From Palsa-504 sp963739615 (lineage in GTDB: Bacteria; Actinomycetota; Actinomycetes; Streptosporangiales; Streptosporangiaceae): 64,000 nucleotides of DNA. Under the pieces are notes generated by a model that was not told where the DNA came from, did no database searches, and worked only from the letters and a program-made list of their open reading frames with translations. Both the position numbers and the translations under genes were made by a program. Shown in pieces: positions 52,246 to 60,077 of the stretch. How positions within the stretch are numbered: position 1 is the first letter of the stretch; the number at the start of each line of letters is the position of its first letter. The stretch spans positions 1 to 64,000 of the forward strand of contig CAVUBD010000031.1 in the NCBI GenBank assembly GCA_963739615.1. The letters are read 5' to 3'.

Positions 52246-52275
52246 CTTCTCGCCCGTTCGCGCGGTTCGCCACGA

Positions 52276-52479
52276 CTACTTCAAGTCGTAACGCCCCTCC
52301 TTCACATCGGTCAGGAACTGGGCAAATGCGCCCCGGTCGACGACGTGGGCGCCGCCTTCCGGTCGCTTGCTGTCGCGGACCGCGGCCACGCCCTCCAGGT
52401 TGGCCGCGACCTCGACGCAGCCTCCGTTATGCGCACTGCGGCGGGCCTTCCGCCATATCGCCTGAGACAGGTCGGTCAT
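52276..52479 (-). CDS. DUF397 protein
   Basis: This 67-residue protein (MTDLSQAIWRKARRSAHNGG) shows the DUF397 core: WRKARRSAHNGGCVEVA, VAAVRDSKRPEGGAHVVDRG and AFAQFLTDVKEGRYDL. It lies three bases after the XRE regulator stop, so it is coupled. In streptomycetes such XRE-DUF397 pairs (WhiJ/abaA-like systems) influence development and antibiotic production; DUF397 proteins often act as small partners of the regulator. Confidence 0.92.
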   Translation of the reverse strand: MTDLSQAIWRKARRSAHNGGCVEVAANLEGVAAVRDSKRPEGGAHVVDRGAFAQFLTDVKEGRYDLK

Positions 52480-52482
52480 GCC

Positions 52483-53333
52483 TTACTCCATTCGCTTCGC
52501 GAGATGTTCGAGGTAGCCCGTGGTGTCCGCGGGTTCAAGCGCGGCATCACAAGCACGCTCGAACGACTGGATATACCCCTGTACCGACTCCGGCTTGCTC
52601 ACCTCCTCGACCGAGTAATCGGTTTCTATGAAGACCAGGCTCGGCTCGTCATCGCGAAAGCCAAGGATGTTGACCATCGAAACGATGCCGATCGGCGGCC
52701 CGTCCTCGAACCGCTGGATATGCAGCTGGACATTCCGGCGGGTACTCAGCACCACCAGGTGCTCGATCTGCTCCCTGCGGTCCTCTCTCAGCCCCCACCG
52801 GTAAAGCAAGGAGGCCTCGGTGATCACGGCGCTGAACATGGGAGCGGAGCCGTCTTTGCGGTCCAGGATTTCCTGGCGGCGTTCCCGGGATTCGAGTGCC
52901 CGGCGCCGGAACGCGGGCGGCCGGGGCCGGCCCGCATCAGCGCCTCGGTGTAGGCGCGGATCTGCAGGAGCCCGGGCAGCACCAGCGGCATGAAGACGCG
53001 GATGGTGGTGGCGTCGTTCTCGTAACCCGGGAATTCACCGTCGAAGATCTCGGGGTACTCACGCCACCAGGGCCGGGCCCTGGCCCGGATGGCCAGGTCC
53101 TCGATTTCGTCTTTTTCCTGGCCCTCGATGCCGTATATGCGAATAAGGTCCCTGATGTCGCTCATCTCGGGCCTTTTCCACTGATTAGCCTCGAAGCGGC
53201 CGACCTTGCCGCGACCCCAGTTCAGGATGTCGCAGGCGTGGTTGGCGGTGTAGCCCGTCCGCAGGCGCGCCGCAGTGAGCCGCCGGGCCAGCCGACGCTT
53301 GGCAATGGTGGCACCGTAAGCGTCATCTGCCAT
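52483..53333 (-). CDS. XRE-family regulator with DUF5753 domain, frameshifted
   Basis: ATG 53333 (MADDAYGATIAKRRLARRLT) follows aaggaggggcgca. Residues 10-70 form a helix-turn-helix (RTGYTANHACDILNWGRGKV, RFEANQWKRPEMSDIRDLI). DUF5753 follows: ARPWWREYPEIFDGEFPGYE, VLPGLLQIRAYTEALMRAG. One base is missing near 52908: the expected continuation FRRRALESRERRQEILDRKD then PMFSAVITEASLLYRWG is in the next frame, ending VQGYIQSFERACDAALEP at 52483. Both parts are well conserved, so a sequencing error or recent mutation is likely. The DUF397 gene immediately downstream is its usual partner. Confidence 0.88.
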
Positions 53334-53443
53334 TGCGCCCCTCCTTGACAGGAAGCCCTGTCGTGCCTTACACGGTACCCAAATTGTGATTCGCAAATCA
53401 AGGTGCAGCGTGCCCCTAGTTCGGGGGTGGTTCCGGTATCGCG

Positions 53444-53821
53444 TCAGCTGGTACTGGCCGAATCCGCTGCGGCCGTGCTCGGGACTGCGGCCGTGCTCGG
53501 GACTGCGGCCGTGCTCGGGACTGCGGCCGTGCTCGGGACTGCGGCGGCGCTCGGGACTGCGGCGGCGTCGAACTCGCCGTTCCGCGCGCCGTCAAGGAAG
53601 CACTCCCACTCGTGCCGGTCGAACACGAGTACCCTCTGGTCCGGATCGCCCGCCACCCGCATCAGGACCCACTCGGCGCGATCTGGCGGGGCGGATGCGT
53701 CGCCGCCCCGCGCGAAGGCGACCTCGATCACGCCGTCGCCGTGGCCGGAGCGGTGCCAGACCTGCGCGGCCACGTCAATGCCAAGCTCGGAGACTGCTGG
53801 CTTAGCGGCTTTGGGGTTCAC
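53444..53821 (-). CDS. DUF397-like protein with C-terminal AAVPST repeats
   Basis: The GTG start at 53821 overlaps the methyltransferase stop (GTGA). The 125-residue product has WHRSGHGDGVIEVAFARGGD, EWVLMRVAGDPDQRVLVFDR and EWECFLDGARNGEFD, a divergent DUF397 pattern. It then has a tail of five near-perfect AAVPST units (DNA repeat of cgtgctcgggactgcggc) ending TAAADSASTS. The tail is probably disordered. DUF397 genes coupled to DUF574 methyltransferases are common in streptomycete-like genomes; their joint role is unknown. Confidence 0.75.
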   Translation of the reverse strand: MNPKAAKPAVSELGIDVAAQVWHRSGHGDGVIEVAFARGGDASAPPDRAEWVLMRVAGDPDQRVLVFDRHEWECFLDGARNGEFDAAAVPSAAAVPSTAAVPSTAAVPSTAAVPSTAAADSASTS

Positions 53822-54642
53822 GGCTTCCTGGCCACGCCGCAGTAGAGCCACCGCGAGCCGTCGCTGTCCGCGAGCTCGACATCCTCGGCGCCCCACAGGC
53901 CGGTGAACGTGACGCCTGGCTCGGCTCCCTCGTAAGGCGCGACTAGTTCCAGCCCGCGGAAGAACCGCTCGACCTTGGCCTTGGAGCGGAAGTACATGTG
54001 CTCGGTGGCGGTGTCGAAGACGGCACGGAAGCCCTCGGCCGCGGCCGGCGGCTTGTAGTCGTCGGTGAGGTGCGACAGCGACAGGTAGCTGTCGCGCGCC
54101 AGCGCGTCCAGGTAGCGCGATACCAGCGCCCAGGGGTCGGACGGATCGGAGACGAACATCATGACCCCGGTCATCAGCAGGCCGACCGGCTCGCCGAAGT
54201 CGATCAGCTTGCGCAGCCCGGGGTGATCCAGGATCGCGTCCGGGTCGCGCAGGTCAGCGCAGATGACGCTGATCGTGCCGCCGCTGTCCAGCAGCGCCCG
54301 GCTGTGCAGTTCCACCATCGGATCGTTGTCGACGTACACGACACGGGCCTCCGGATGGATCTCCTGCACCACTTCGTGGGTGTTGCCGACCGTCGGCAGC
54401 CCGGAGCCGATGTCGACGAACTGCCGCACGCCGCACTGGGCGATAAATTTGGCCGCGCGCTGGTGAAAGCCGCGATTGGACCAAGCCGCGTCCCTGATCT
54501 CCGGCACGGCGGTCAGGATCTGCTCGGCCGCGAACCGGTCGGCCTGAAAGTAGTTGCTGCCTTTCAGCATGTAGTCATAGATCCGGGCCGGGGTGAGCCG
54601 GTTCGTATCGACGCCAGCCGGAAAATGGGGAGCCTCGCTCAT
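53818..54642 (-). CDS. SAM-dependent methyltransferase, DUF574 family
   Basis: This 274-residue protein starts at ATG 54642 (MSEAPHFPAGVDTNRLTPAR). The family signature is clear: PARIYDYMLKGSNYFQADRF, NRGFHQRAAKFIAQCGVRQF, VDIGSGLPTVGNTHEVVQEI (SAM loop), VVYVDNDPMVELHSRALL, ICADLRDPDAILDHP, LMTGVMMFVSDPSDPWALV and YFRSKAKVERFFRGLELV. DUF574 proteins are actinobacterial methyltransferases without known substrate. A longer open frame upstream to 55377 overlaps cobN and is not credible. It is coupled to the DUF397-like gene that follows. Confidence 0.92.
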   Translation of the reverse strand: MSEAPHFPAGVDTNRLTPARIYDYMLKGSNYFQADRFAAEQILTAVPEIRDAAWSNRGFHQRAAKFIAQCGVRQFVDIGSGLPTVGNTHEVVQEIHPEARVVYVDNDPMVELHSRALLDSGGTISVICADLRDPDAILDHPGLRKLIDFGEPVGLLMTGVMMFVSDPSDPWALVSRYLDALARDSYLSLSHLTDDYKPPAAAEGFRAVFDTATEHMYFRSKAKVERFFRGLELVAPYEGAEPGVTFTGLWGAEDVELADSDGSRWLYCGVARKP

Positions 54643-54761
54643 GGCCGCCTTCCGCGGGGTGAACAGTAAGCTCCCAGTCTGACACGATGCGTGCGAATCA
54701 CGAACAGCAACTTGCGATTTGCGGTAATCGCGCCCGGTCCCGCTCCCAGCGCCGGGCCTGC

Positions 54762-57700
54762 TTACTCGCGGCCTTCGAGATCGCCTTCCATATCGAGGTA
54801 GACCTGACGGAGCTGATCCAGGGTCTTGGCGTCGGGTGACGCCCAGAGCCCGCGGGACGCGGCCTCGAGCAGGCGTTCGCTGATGCCGCGCAGCGCCCAG
54901 GGGTTGGACTGGCGCATGAACAACTGGGTCTGTTCGTCGAACACGTAGGAGGCGGCTAGCTGCTCGTACATCCAGTCCGGCACCACGCCGGCGGTGGCGT
55001 CGTAGCCGAACAGGTAGTCCACCGTGGCCGCGAGCTCGAACGCGCCCTTGTAGCCGTGCCTGCGCATGGCCGCGATCCAGCGCGGGTTCACCACCCGGGA
55101 ACGGAAGACGCGCCGGGTCTCCTCGGCCAGCGTGCGCGTCCTTGGCGCGTCCGGCACCGCCGAGTCGCCGATGTACGCGGCGGGATCGCGGCCGGTCAGG
55201 GAGCGCACCATCGCCACCATCCCGCCGTGGTACTGGAAGTAGTCGTCGGAGTCTGCGATGTCGTGCTCGCGCGTGTCGACGTTCTTGGCCGCCACGGCGA
55301 TCCGCCGGAACGCGCTTTCCATGTCCGGCCGGGCGTTCACCCCGTCGAGCCCGCGCCCGTAGGCGAAACCGCCCCACACCGCGTAGACCTCGGCCAGGTC
55401 GGCGTCGTCACGCCAGTTCCGCGCGTCGATCAGCGGCAGCAGCCCGGCGCCGTACGCGCCGGGCTTGGACCCGAAGATGCGGGTGGTGGCCCGCCGCCAG
55501 TCCGCGTGCCGCGCGTGGTCGGCCAGCGCGTGCGCGCGCAGGTAGTTGGATTCCGGCGGCTCCCCGAGCGCCGCGACGGCCGCGATCGCGTCGTCGAGCA
55601 GCGCGATCACGTGCGGGAACGCGTCGCGGAAGAACCCGGAGATGCGCAGCGTGACGTCGATCCTCGGACGGCCTAGCTCGGCCAGCGGCACGATCGCGAA
55701 GCCGGTGACCCGCCGCGACCCCTCGTCCCACTCCGGCCGGCAGCCGATGAGCGCGAGCACCTCGGCGATGTCGTCGCCCTGCGTGCGCATGGCGGAGGTG
55801 CCCCAGACGGTCAGGCCCACGCAGCGCGGGTACTCCCCCTCGTCCGCCAGGTGCCTGGCCAGCAGCGAATCGGCCAGGGCCAGGCCGGTCTGGAAGGAGT
55901 TGCGGGACGGGATGGCCTTGGGGTCGACCGAGTAGAAGTTGCGCCCGGTCGGCAGCACATTGACCAGTCCCCTGGTCGGTGAGCCCGATGGCCCGGCGGG
56001 CACGTAGCCGCCGTCAAGCGCGTGCAGCACGGCGTCGATCTCGCCGGTGGTGGCGCGCAGCCGGGGCACCAGTTCGGCGCAGGCGAACTCCAGCACGCGA
56101 GTGACCTGTGAGACTTGCGGAGGGGTGAGGCTGGGGGGTGGCGCCGATTCTTCGTCAGTTTTGGTCGTTATAGCAGCCAAAACTGACGAACGATCTTGAG
56201 CGGCGCGGGTGAGGGCGACTTCTGGGGCGCGGGTGGCGTCCCAGTGGGCGGCGGCTAGGGCTTCGATGAGCTCGCGGGCGGTTTGCTCGTAGCGGTCGGT
56301 GCCGGCGCGGGGGGCCTTGTCGCCTTCGGTCAGGCCGAGGGCGGCGCGCAGGCCGGGGAGGGCGCCCCAGCGGGCGCTCCACAGCTGCGGGGCGCGCAGG
56401 ATGACCAGGACCAGGTTGACCAGGGCCGCACCCGCGGGAGCGAGGCCGAGGATGTGCAGGCCGTCCTTGATCGCGGCGTCTTTGACCTCGCACAGGTAGC
56501 CGTCGATGTGCAGCACGAACTCATCGAATTCCGCCGAGCCTGGTTCGGCGTCGACGCCGAGGTCGGCGTGCAGGTGCGCGGCCTGGATCAGCGACCAGAT
56601 CTGCGCGCGCAGGGGCGGCAGCTTGTCCGGGTCGAGCGCGGCCACGGTCGCGTACTCGTCGAGCAACTGCTCCAGCTTGGCCAGTTCGCCATAGGTGTCG
56701 GCGCGCGCCATGGGCGGCACCAGGTGGTCGACGATCACCGCGTGCGCGCGCCGCTTGGCCTGCGTCCCCTCCCCCGGGTCGTTCACGATGAACGGGTACA
56801 CCATCGGGATATCGCCGAGCACCGCGTCGGGCGCGCACTGCGCGGACAGGCCGAGTCCCTTGCCTGGCAGCCACTCCAGCGTGCCGTGCTTGCCCAGGTG
56901 CACGATCGCGTCGGCGCCGAAGTCCTGGGCCAGCCACCAGTAGGCCGCCAGGTAGTGATGCGACGGGGGCAGGTCGGGATCGTGGTAGATCGCGACCGGG
57001 TTCTCGCCGAACCCGCGCGGCGGCTGGATCATCAGCACCACGTTCCCGAACCGCAGGCAGGCGAGCACGATGTCGCCGGACTCCTCGTCGGTGTACAGGC
57101 TCCCCGGGGGAGCGCCCCAGTGGGCCTGAATGGAGGAGGCAGGACCGTTCGGCAAATTATTGAAATAACGGCGGTAGGCCTCGAGCGGAACCCGGGCCGG
57201 GGCGGCGCGGAGCTGATCTTCTGTGAGCCACTCGGTGTCGTGACCGCCGGCCGCGATAAGCGAGTGGATGAGCGTGTCGCCGTCCTCGGGGAAGCCGTGG
57301 CCGAGGTCGTAGCCCGCGGCCCGCATGGCCCGCAGCAGTGCGACGGCGGAGGCGGGGGTGTCCAGGCCGACCGCGTTGCCGATCCGGGCGTGCTTGGTGG
57401 GATAGGAGGAGAGCATGATGGCGACGCGCTTGGCGTGGTTCGGGGTCTTGGCGAGGCGGGCGTGGCGGACGGCGATCCCGGCCAGCCGGGCGGCGCGCTC
57501 GGGGTCCGCGGCGTACCTGGGGATCCCGTCCGGGCCTTCCTCCTTGAACGAGAACGGCACGGTGATCAGGCGGCCGTCGAATTCCGGGATCGCGACCTGC
57601 ATGGCGGCGTCGGTCGGGGCCAGCGCGGCGCTGGAGGCCTGCCACTGCGCCCGCGAGCTGGTCAGGCAGAGGCCTTGCAGCACCGGCACGTCCAGGCGGG

Positions 57701-58445
57701 CCAGCAGTCCCGCGTCCCAGTCGCCCTCGCCGGTCGCGTCGGCGGCCGCGGAGCCGCCGGCGGCGAGCACCGTGGTGATCACCACGTCGGCCGGGCGGAG
57801 CAGGTCGGCCAGGGTTTGATCGGTTGAGCGCAGCGAGCCGCAGAAGACGGGGAGGGGGGTGGCGCCCCGTTCGGCCAGGGCGGCGCAGAGGGTGTCGACG
57901 AAGGCGGTGTTCCCGGCCAGTTCGTGCGCCCGGTAGAAGATCACGGCGACCACGGGACGGCTGAGGTCAGCAGGGCTAGCCGGGCTGGTGAGACTGGCAG
58001 GGGCAAGGAGGCCAGGAATCAGGTGCGCACCGTAGGAGGGCATGGGGTGCGGGGGGGCGAAGGGCTCGCCGGTGAGGAAGAGCGTGTCGGAGAGGAAACG
58101 GGCCAGCTCGCGCAGGTTCTCCGGGCCGCCTTCACGCAGGTAGCCGAGGGTCTCGGCGGTCACCCCCGCGGGCACCGTGGACAGCGCCATCAGCTCGGCG
58201 TCCGGGGCGGCTTCCCCGCCCAGCGCCACCAGCGGCTTCCCGGCCGCCTGGAGCGCGGCCACGCCGTCTGGCCAGGCCTTTCGCCCGCCGAGGAGCCGCA
58301 GCACCACCAGGTCGGCGCGGCCGGCCAGCCCGGCCGCATCCTGCGCCGCGGTTCGGGCGGGGTTCGCGGTCAGGTAACCGGCGCCGGAGGCCGCCGCCGC
58401 GAGCAGTTCGGTGTCGGCGCTGGAAACCAAGAGAATCGTGAGCAC
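54762..58445 (-). CDS. cobN: Cobaltochelatase large subunit CobN
   Basis: GTG 58445 starts a 1227-residue protein of normal CobN size. Motifs along it: VVAVIFYRAHELAGNTAFVD (about 155-190), LDVPVLQGLCLTSSRAQWQA, VAIMLSSYPTKHARIGNAVG, GHGFPEDGDTLIHSLIAAGG, DAIVHLGKHGTLEWLPGKGL, DIPMVYPFIVNDPGEGTQAK, CVGLTVWGTSAMRTQGDDIA and ISGFFRDAFPHVIALLDDAI. CobN binds hydrogenobyrinate a,c-diamide and inserts Co(II) using an AAA+/VWA partner. It stands alone, about 12 kb from the cob operon on the same strand, with no visible riboswitch of its own. A 14-base perfect inverted repeat sits in a non-conserved linker (56151-56190). Confidence 0.94.
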   Translation of the reverse strand: MLTILLVSSADTELLAAAASGAGYLTANPARTAAQDAAGLAGRADLVVLRLLGGRKAWPDGVAALQAAGKPLVALGGEAAPDAELMALSTVPAGVTAETLGYLREGGPENLRELARFLSDTLFLTGEPFAPPHPMPSYGAHLIPGLLAPASLTSPASPADLSRPVVAVIFYRAHELAGNTAFVDTLCAALAERGATPLPVFCGSLRSTDQTLADLLRPADVVITTVLAAGGSAAADATGEGDWDAGLLARLDVPVLQGLCLTSSRAQWQASSAALAPTDAAMQVAIPEFDGRLITVPFSFKEEGPDGIPRYAADPERAARLAGIAVRHARLAKTPNHAKRVAIMLSSYPTKHARIGNAVGLDTPASAVALLRAMRAAGYDLGHGFPEDGDTLIHSLIAAGGHDTEWLTEDQLRAAPARVPLEAYRRYFNNLPNGPASSIQAHWGAPPGSLYTDEESGDIVLACLRFGNVVLMIQPPRGFGENPVAIYHDPDLPPSHHYLAAYWWLAQDFGADAIVHLGKHGTLEWLPGKGLGLSAQCAPDAVLGDIPMVYPFIVNDPGEGTQAKRRAHAVIVDHLVPPMARADTYGELAKLEQLLDEYATVAALDPDKLPPLRAQIWSLIQAAHLHADLGVDAEPGSAEFDEFVLHIDGYLCEVKDAAIKDGLHILGLAPAGAALVNLVLVILRAPQLWSARWGALPGLRAALGLTEGDKAPRAGTDRYEQTARELIEALAAAHWDATRAPEVALTRAAQDRSSVLAAITTKTDEESAPPPSLTPPQVSQVTRVLEFACAELVPRLRATTGEIDAVLHALDGGYVPAGPSGSPTRGLVNVLPTGRNFYSVDPKAIPSRNSFQTGLALADSLLARHLADEGEYPRCVGLTVWGTSAMRTQGDDIAEVLALIGCRPEWDEGSRRVTGFAIVPLAELGRPRIDVTLRISGFFRDAFPHVIALLDDAIAAVAALGEPPESNYLRAHALADHARHADWRRATTRIFGSKPGAYGAGLLPLIDARNWRDDADLAEVYAVWGGFAYGRGLDGVNARPDMESAFRRIAVAAKNVDTREHDIADSDDYFQYHGGMVAMVRSLTGRDPAAYIGDSAVPDAPRTRTLAEETRRVFRSRVVNPRWIAAMRRHGYKGAFELAATVDYLFGYDATAGVVPDWMYEQLAASYVFDEQTQLFMRQSNPWALRGISERLLEAASRGLWASPDAKTLDQLRQVYLDMEGDLEGRE
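56151..56190. repeat. Perfect 14-base inverted repeat inside cobN
   Basis: ttcgtcagttttgg (56151-56164) and ccaaaactgacgaa (56177-56190) are exact reverse complements around a 12-base loop. The segment is AT-rich and stands out in the GC-rich gene. It encodes SSVLAAITTKTDEES in a variable linker between two conserved CobN blocks, and the reading frame is kept. Confidence 0.88.
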
Positions 58446-58551
58446 TCACCGATACTGCCATGCCGGCCGACAGCAAACTGGCTGGGCACTCACAGTCGGC
58501 GTACAGGCTGGGCAAGGTGATGTCCAAGATCCGAGACGCAGCCTTACCGCC

Positions 58552-59229
58552 ATGAACAACTCATATGGCACTCCAGCCGGGGGCTACGGGGGCACCCCGG
58601 CGGGCACACCTTCCTTGACCGCGCCGGCTCGCAAGAGGCGGCTGTTCCGGTGGGGGGCGGGCATCACCTTGGCCGGCTTCCTGGCGGGAGGCGGGATCGC
58701 GCTGGCGGCTACCTCCGGCGGCGGCACGGCCGCCAGCGGTCCCGCCGGCACGACCGCCAGCGGTCCCGCCGGCACGGCCGCCAGCGGTCCCGTCGGCACG
58801 GCCGCGGTGCTGAACTCGGCGCTCAACCTCGCCAGCAGCCCGGCCACCACGAGCGGTTCCAGCGTGCCGGCCCGCCGGGCCCGGTGGGCCCTGGCCCGGC
58901 TGCGCCTGCTCGGCGGCGTTGACGGTCAGTTCACCTTCCATAACAAGACGGGTTTCCACACGATCGCGTTCGAGCGCGGCACGATCCAGTCGGTAAGCGG
59001 CAGCAATGTCGTGATCAAGGCCGCCGACGGCACCACCTGGACCTGGGTCACCGTGAGCGACACGGTGGTCAGGAAGGGCGGCAGCAAGACCACGACCAGC
59101 GCGCTGTCGCCAGGTGAAACCGTGTTCGCTGGAGGGCCCGTGGTCAGCGAGGCCAAGGATGCTCGCCTGATCGTCATCAAGGCGGCGGGAGCTGCTGGAT
59201 CTTCTTCCGCGCAAACATCGTTGAGTTAG
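58552..59229 (+). CDS. Membrane-anchored protein of unknown function (DUF5666-like beta domain)
   Basis: The 225-residue product (MNNSYGTPAGGYGGTPAGTP) has a basic patch KRRLFRWG and one hydrophobic segment (AGITLAGFLAGGGIALAAT, about 37-55). A Thr/Ala/Ser/Gly linker with three SGPAGTxA repeats follows, then a beta-rich domain after residue 125 (GGVDGQFTFHNKTGFHTIAF, GTIQSVSGSNVVIKAADGTT, WTWVTVSDTVVRKGG). The repeated V-x-x-x-G-S-x-V/I-x-x-A-D-G-T pattern resembles DUF5666 strands. It is likely exposed outside the membrane. It is followed by a GC hairpin and a two-component system that might respond to it (inference). Confidence 0.72.
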   Translation: MNNSYGTPAGGYGGTPAGTPSLTAPARKRRLFRWGAGITLAGFLAGGGIALAATSGGGTAASGPAGTTASGPAGTAASGPVGTAAVLNSALNLASSPATTSGSSVPARRARWALARLRLLGGVDGQFTFHNKTGFHTIAFERGTIQSVSGSNVVIKAADGTTWTWVTVSDTVVRKGGSKTTTSALSPGETVFAGGPVVSEAKDARLIVIKAAGAAGSSSAQTSLS

Positions 59230-59243
59230 CTAGCGGCGCATGC

Positions 59244-59272
59244 GCGGCGCGCCCCCGGAGCGGGCGCGCCGC
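59244..59272 (+). terminator. GC-rich hairpin after the membrane-anchored protein gene
   Basis: gcggcgcgccc (59244-59254) pairs perfectly with gggcgcgccgc (59262-59272) around a 7-base loop, 15 bases after the stop codon at 59229. There is no T-run, so it may be a weak terminator or mRNA stabiliser. Confidence 0.5.
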
Positions 59273-59327
59273 GTCGTGCTGCATTACCTTTGCTGCGTCT
59301 ATGCTGCACAATGAAACGTGAGATGCC

Positions 59328-60077
59328 ATGGCAGACGGTGACCGTATCCCGAAGGTGCTCGTCGTCGACGACGAGCCGAACATCCGTGAGCTTGTCGAGG
59401 TCGCGCTGAAGTTCCACGGCTGCGCGGTCGCCGTCAGCGCCAGCGGCAAAGACGCGCTGCACCAGGCCCAGATCTACGAGCCGGACCTGATGATCCTGGA
59501 TGTCATGCTGCCGGATATGGACGGCTTCGAGGTCTGCCGCTCGCTGCGCGCCGAAGGCAACGACGTGCCGGTCATCTTCCTGACCGCGCGGGACACCACC
59601 TCGGACACGATCCGCGGGCTCACGCTGGGCGGCGACGATTACGTCACCAAGCCGTTCTCCGTCGAGGCCCTCGTGGCCAGGGTCCGGGCGGTGCTGCGCC
59701 GCACCACCCGCTCGCACCGTGGCCGCGGGGAGGACGGCCAGCTGGGCGGCGACGCCGAGCTGCTGACGGTGGGCGACCTGGAACTGGACGAAGAGCACTG
59801 GGTCGTGCGGCGCGGCGGGACCCAGGTCGAGCTCTCGCCGACGGAGTTCCGGCTGCTGGCGTACCTGATGCGCAATCAGGGGCGGATGCTGACCAGGCAG
59901 CAGCTGCTCGAGAACGTGTGGGGCTGGGAGTTCGCCGGCCAGTCCCAGGTCGTGGAGACCTACGTGAGCTACCTGCGGCGCAAGCTCGACCCGCTCGGGC
60001 CGCCGCTGATCCACACCCAGCGCGGCGTCGGCTACAGCCTGCGTCCGCCGCCGGAAACTGAGCGCGCGAACCGATGA
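59328..60077 (+). CDS. OmpR/PhoB-family response regulator
   Basis: This 249-residue product has a receiver domain with VLVVDDEPNIRELVEVAL (acidic pocket), the phosphoacceptor Asp in LMILDVMLPDMDGFEVC (about residue 54), FLTARDT (Thr) and DDYVTKPFS (Lys). It then has a winged-helix DNA-binding domain: HWVVRRGGTQVELSPTEFRL, RMLTRQQLLENVWGW and VETYVSYLRRKLDP, ending HTQRGVGYSLR. The stop overlaps the sensor kinase ATG by 4 bases (ATGA, 60074-60077). It resembles actinobacterial TcrA/PrrA-like regulators; the target genes are unknown. Confidence 0.95.
   Translation: MADGDRIPKVLVVDDEPNIRELVEVALKFHGCAVAVSASGKDALHQAQIYEPDLMILDVMLPDMDGFEVCRSLRAEGNDVPVIFLTARDTTSDTIRGLTLGGDDYVTKPFSVEALVARVRAVLRRTTRSHRGRGEDGQLGGDAELLTVGDLELDEEHWVVRRGGTQVELSPTEFRLLAYLMRNQGRMLTRQQLLENVWGWEFAGQSQVVETYVSYLRRKLDPLGPPLIHTQRGVGYSLRPPPETERANR

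Larger units (their letters stand above)
51760..52275. other. Regulatory intergenic stretch with lower GC
   Basis: Noticeably AT-richer than the rest (for example ttattttcgtagcagc, tgttaactatggtgcg). It contains a perfect 9+9 palindrome (51872-51892) and a strong hairpin (52212-52245), listed separately. No gene is supported. It probably holds the RsbW-like gene's promoter and the DUF397 gene's terminator. Confidence 0.55.

Noticed and set aside
54643..55377. In-frame extension upstream of the DUF574 methyltransferase
   Set aside because: It overlaps the cobN coding region, has shadow-type composition and the ATG at 54642 gives the family's normal length.
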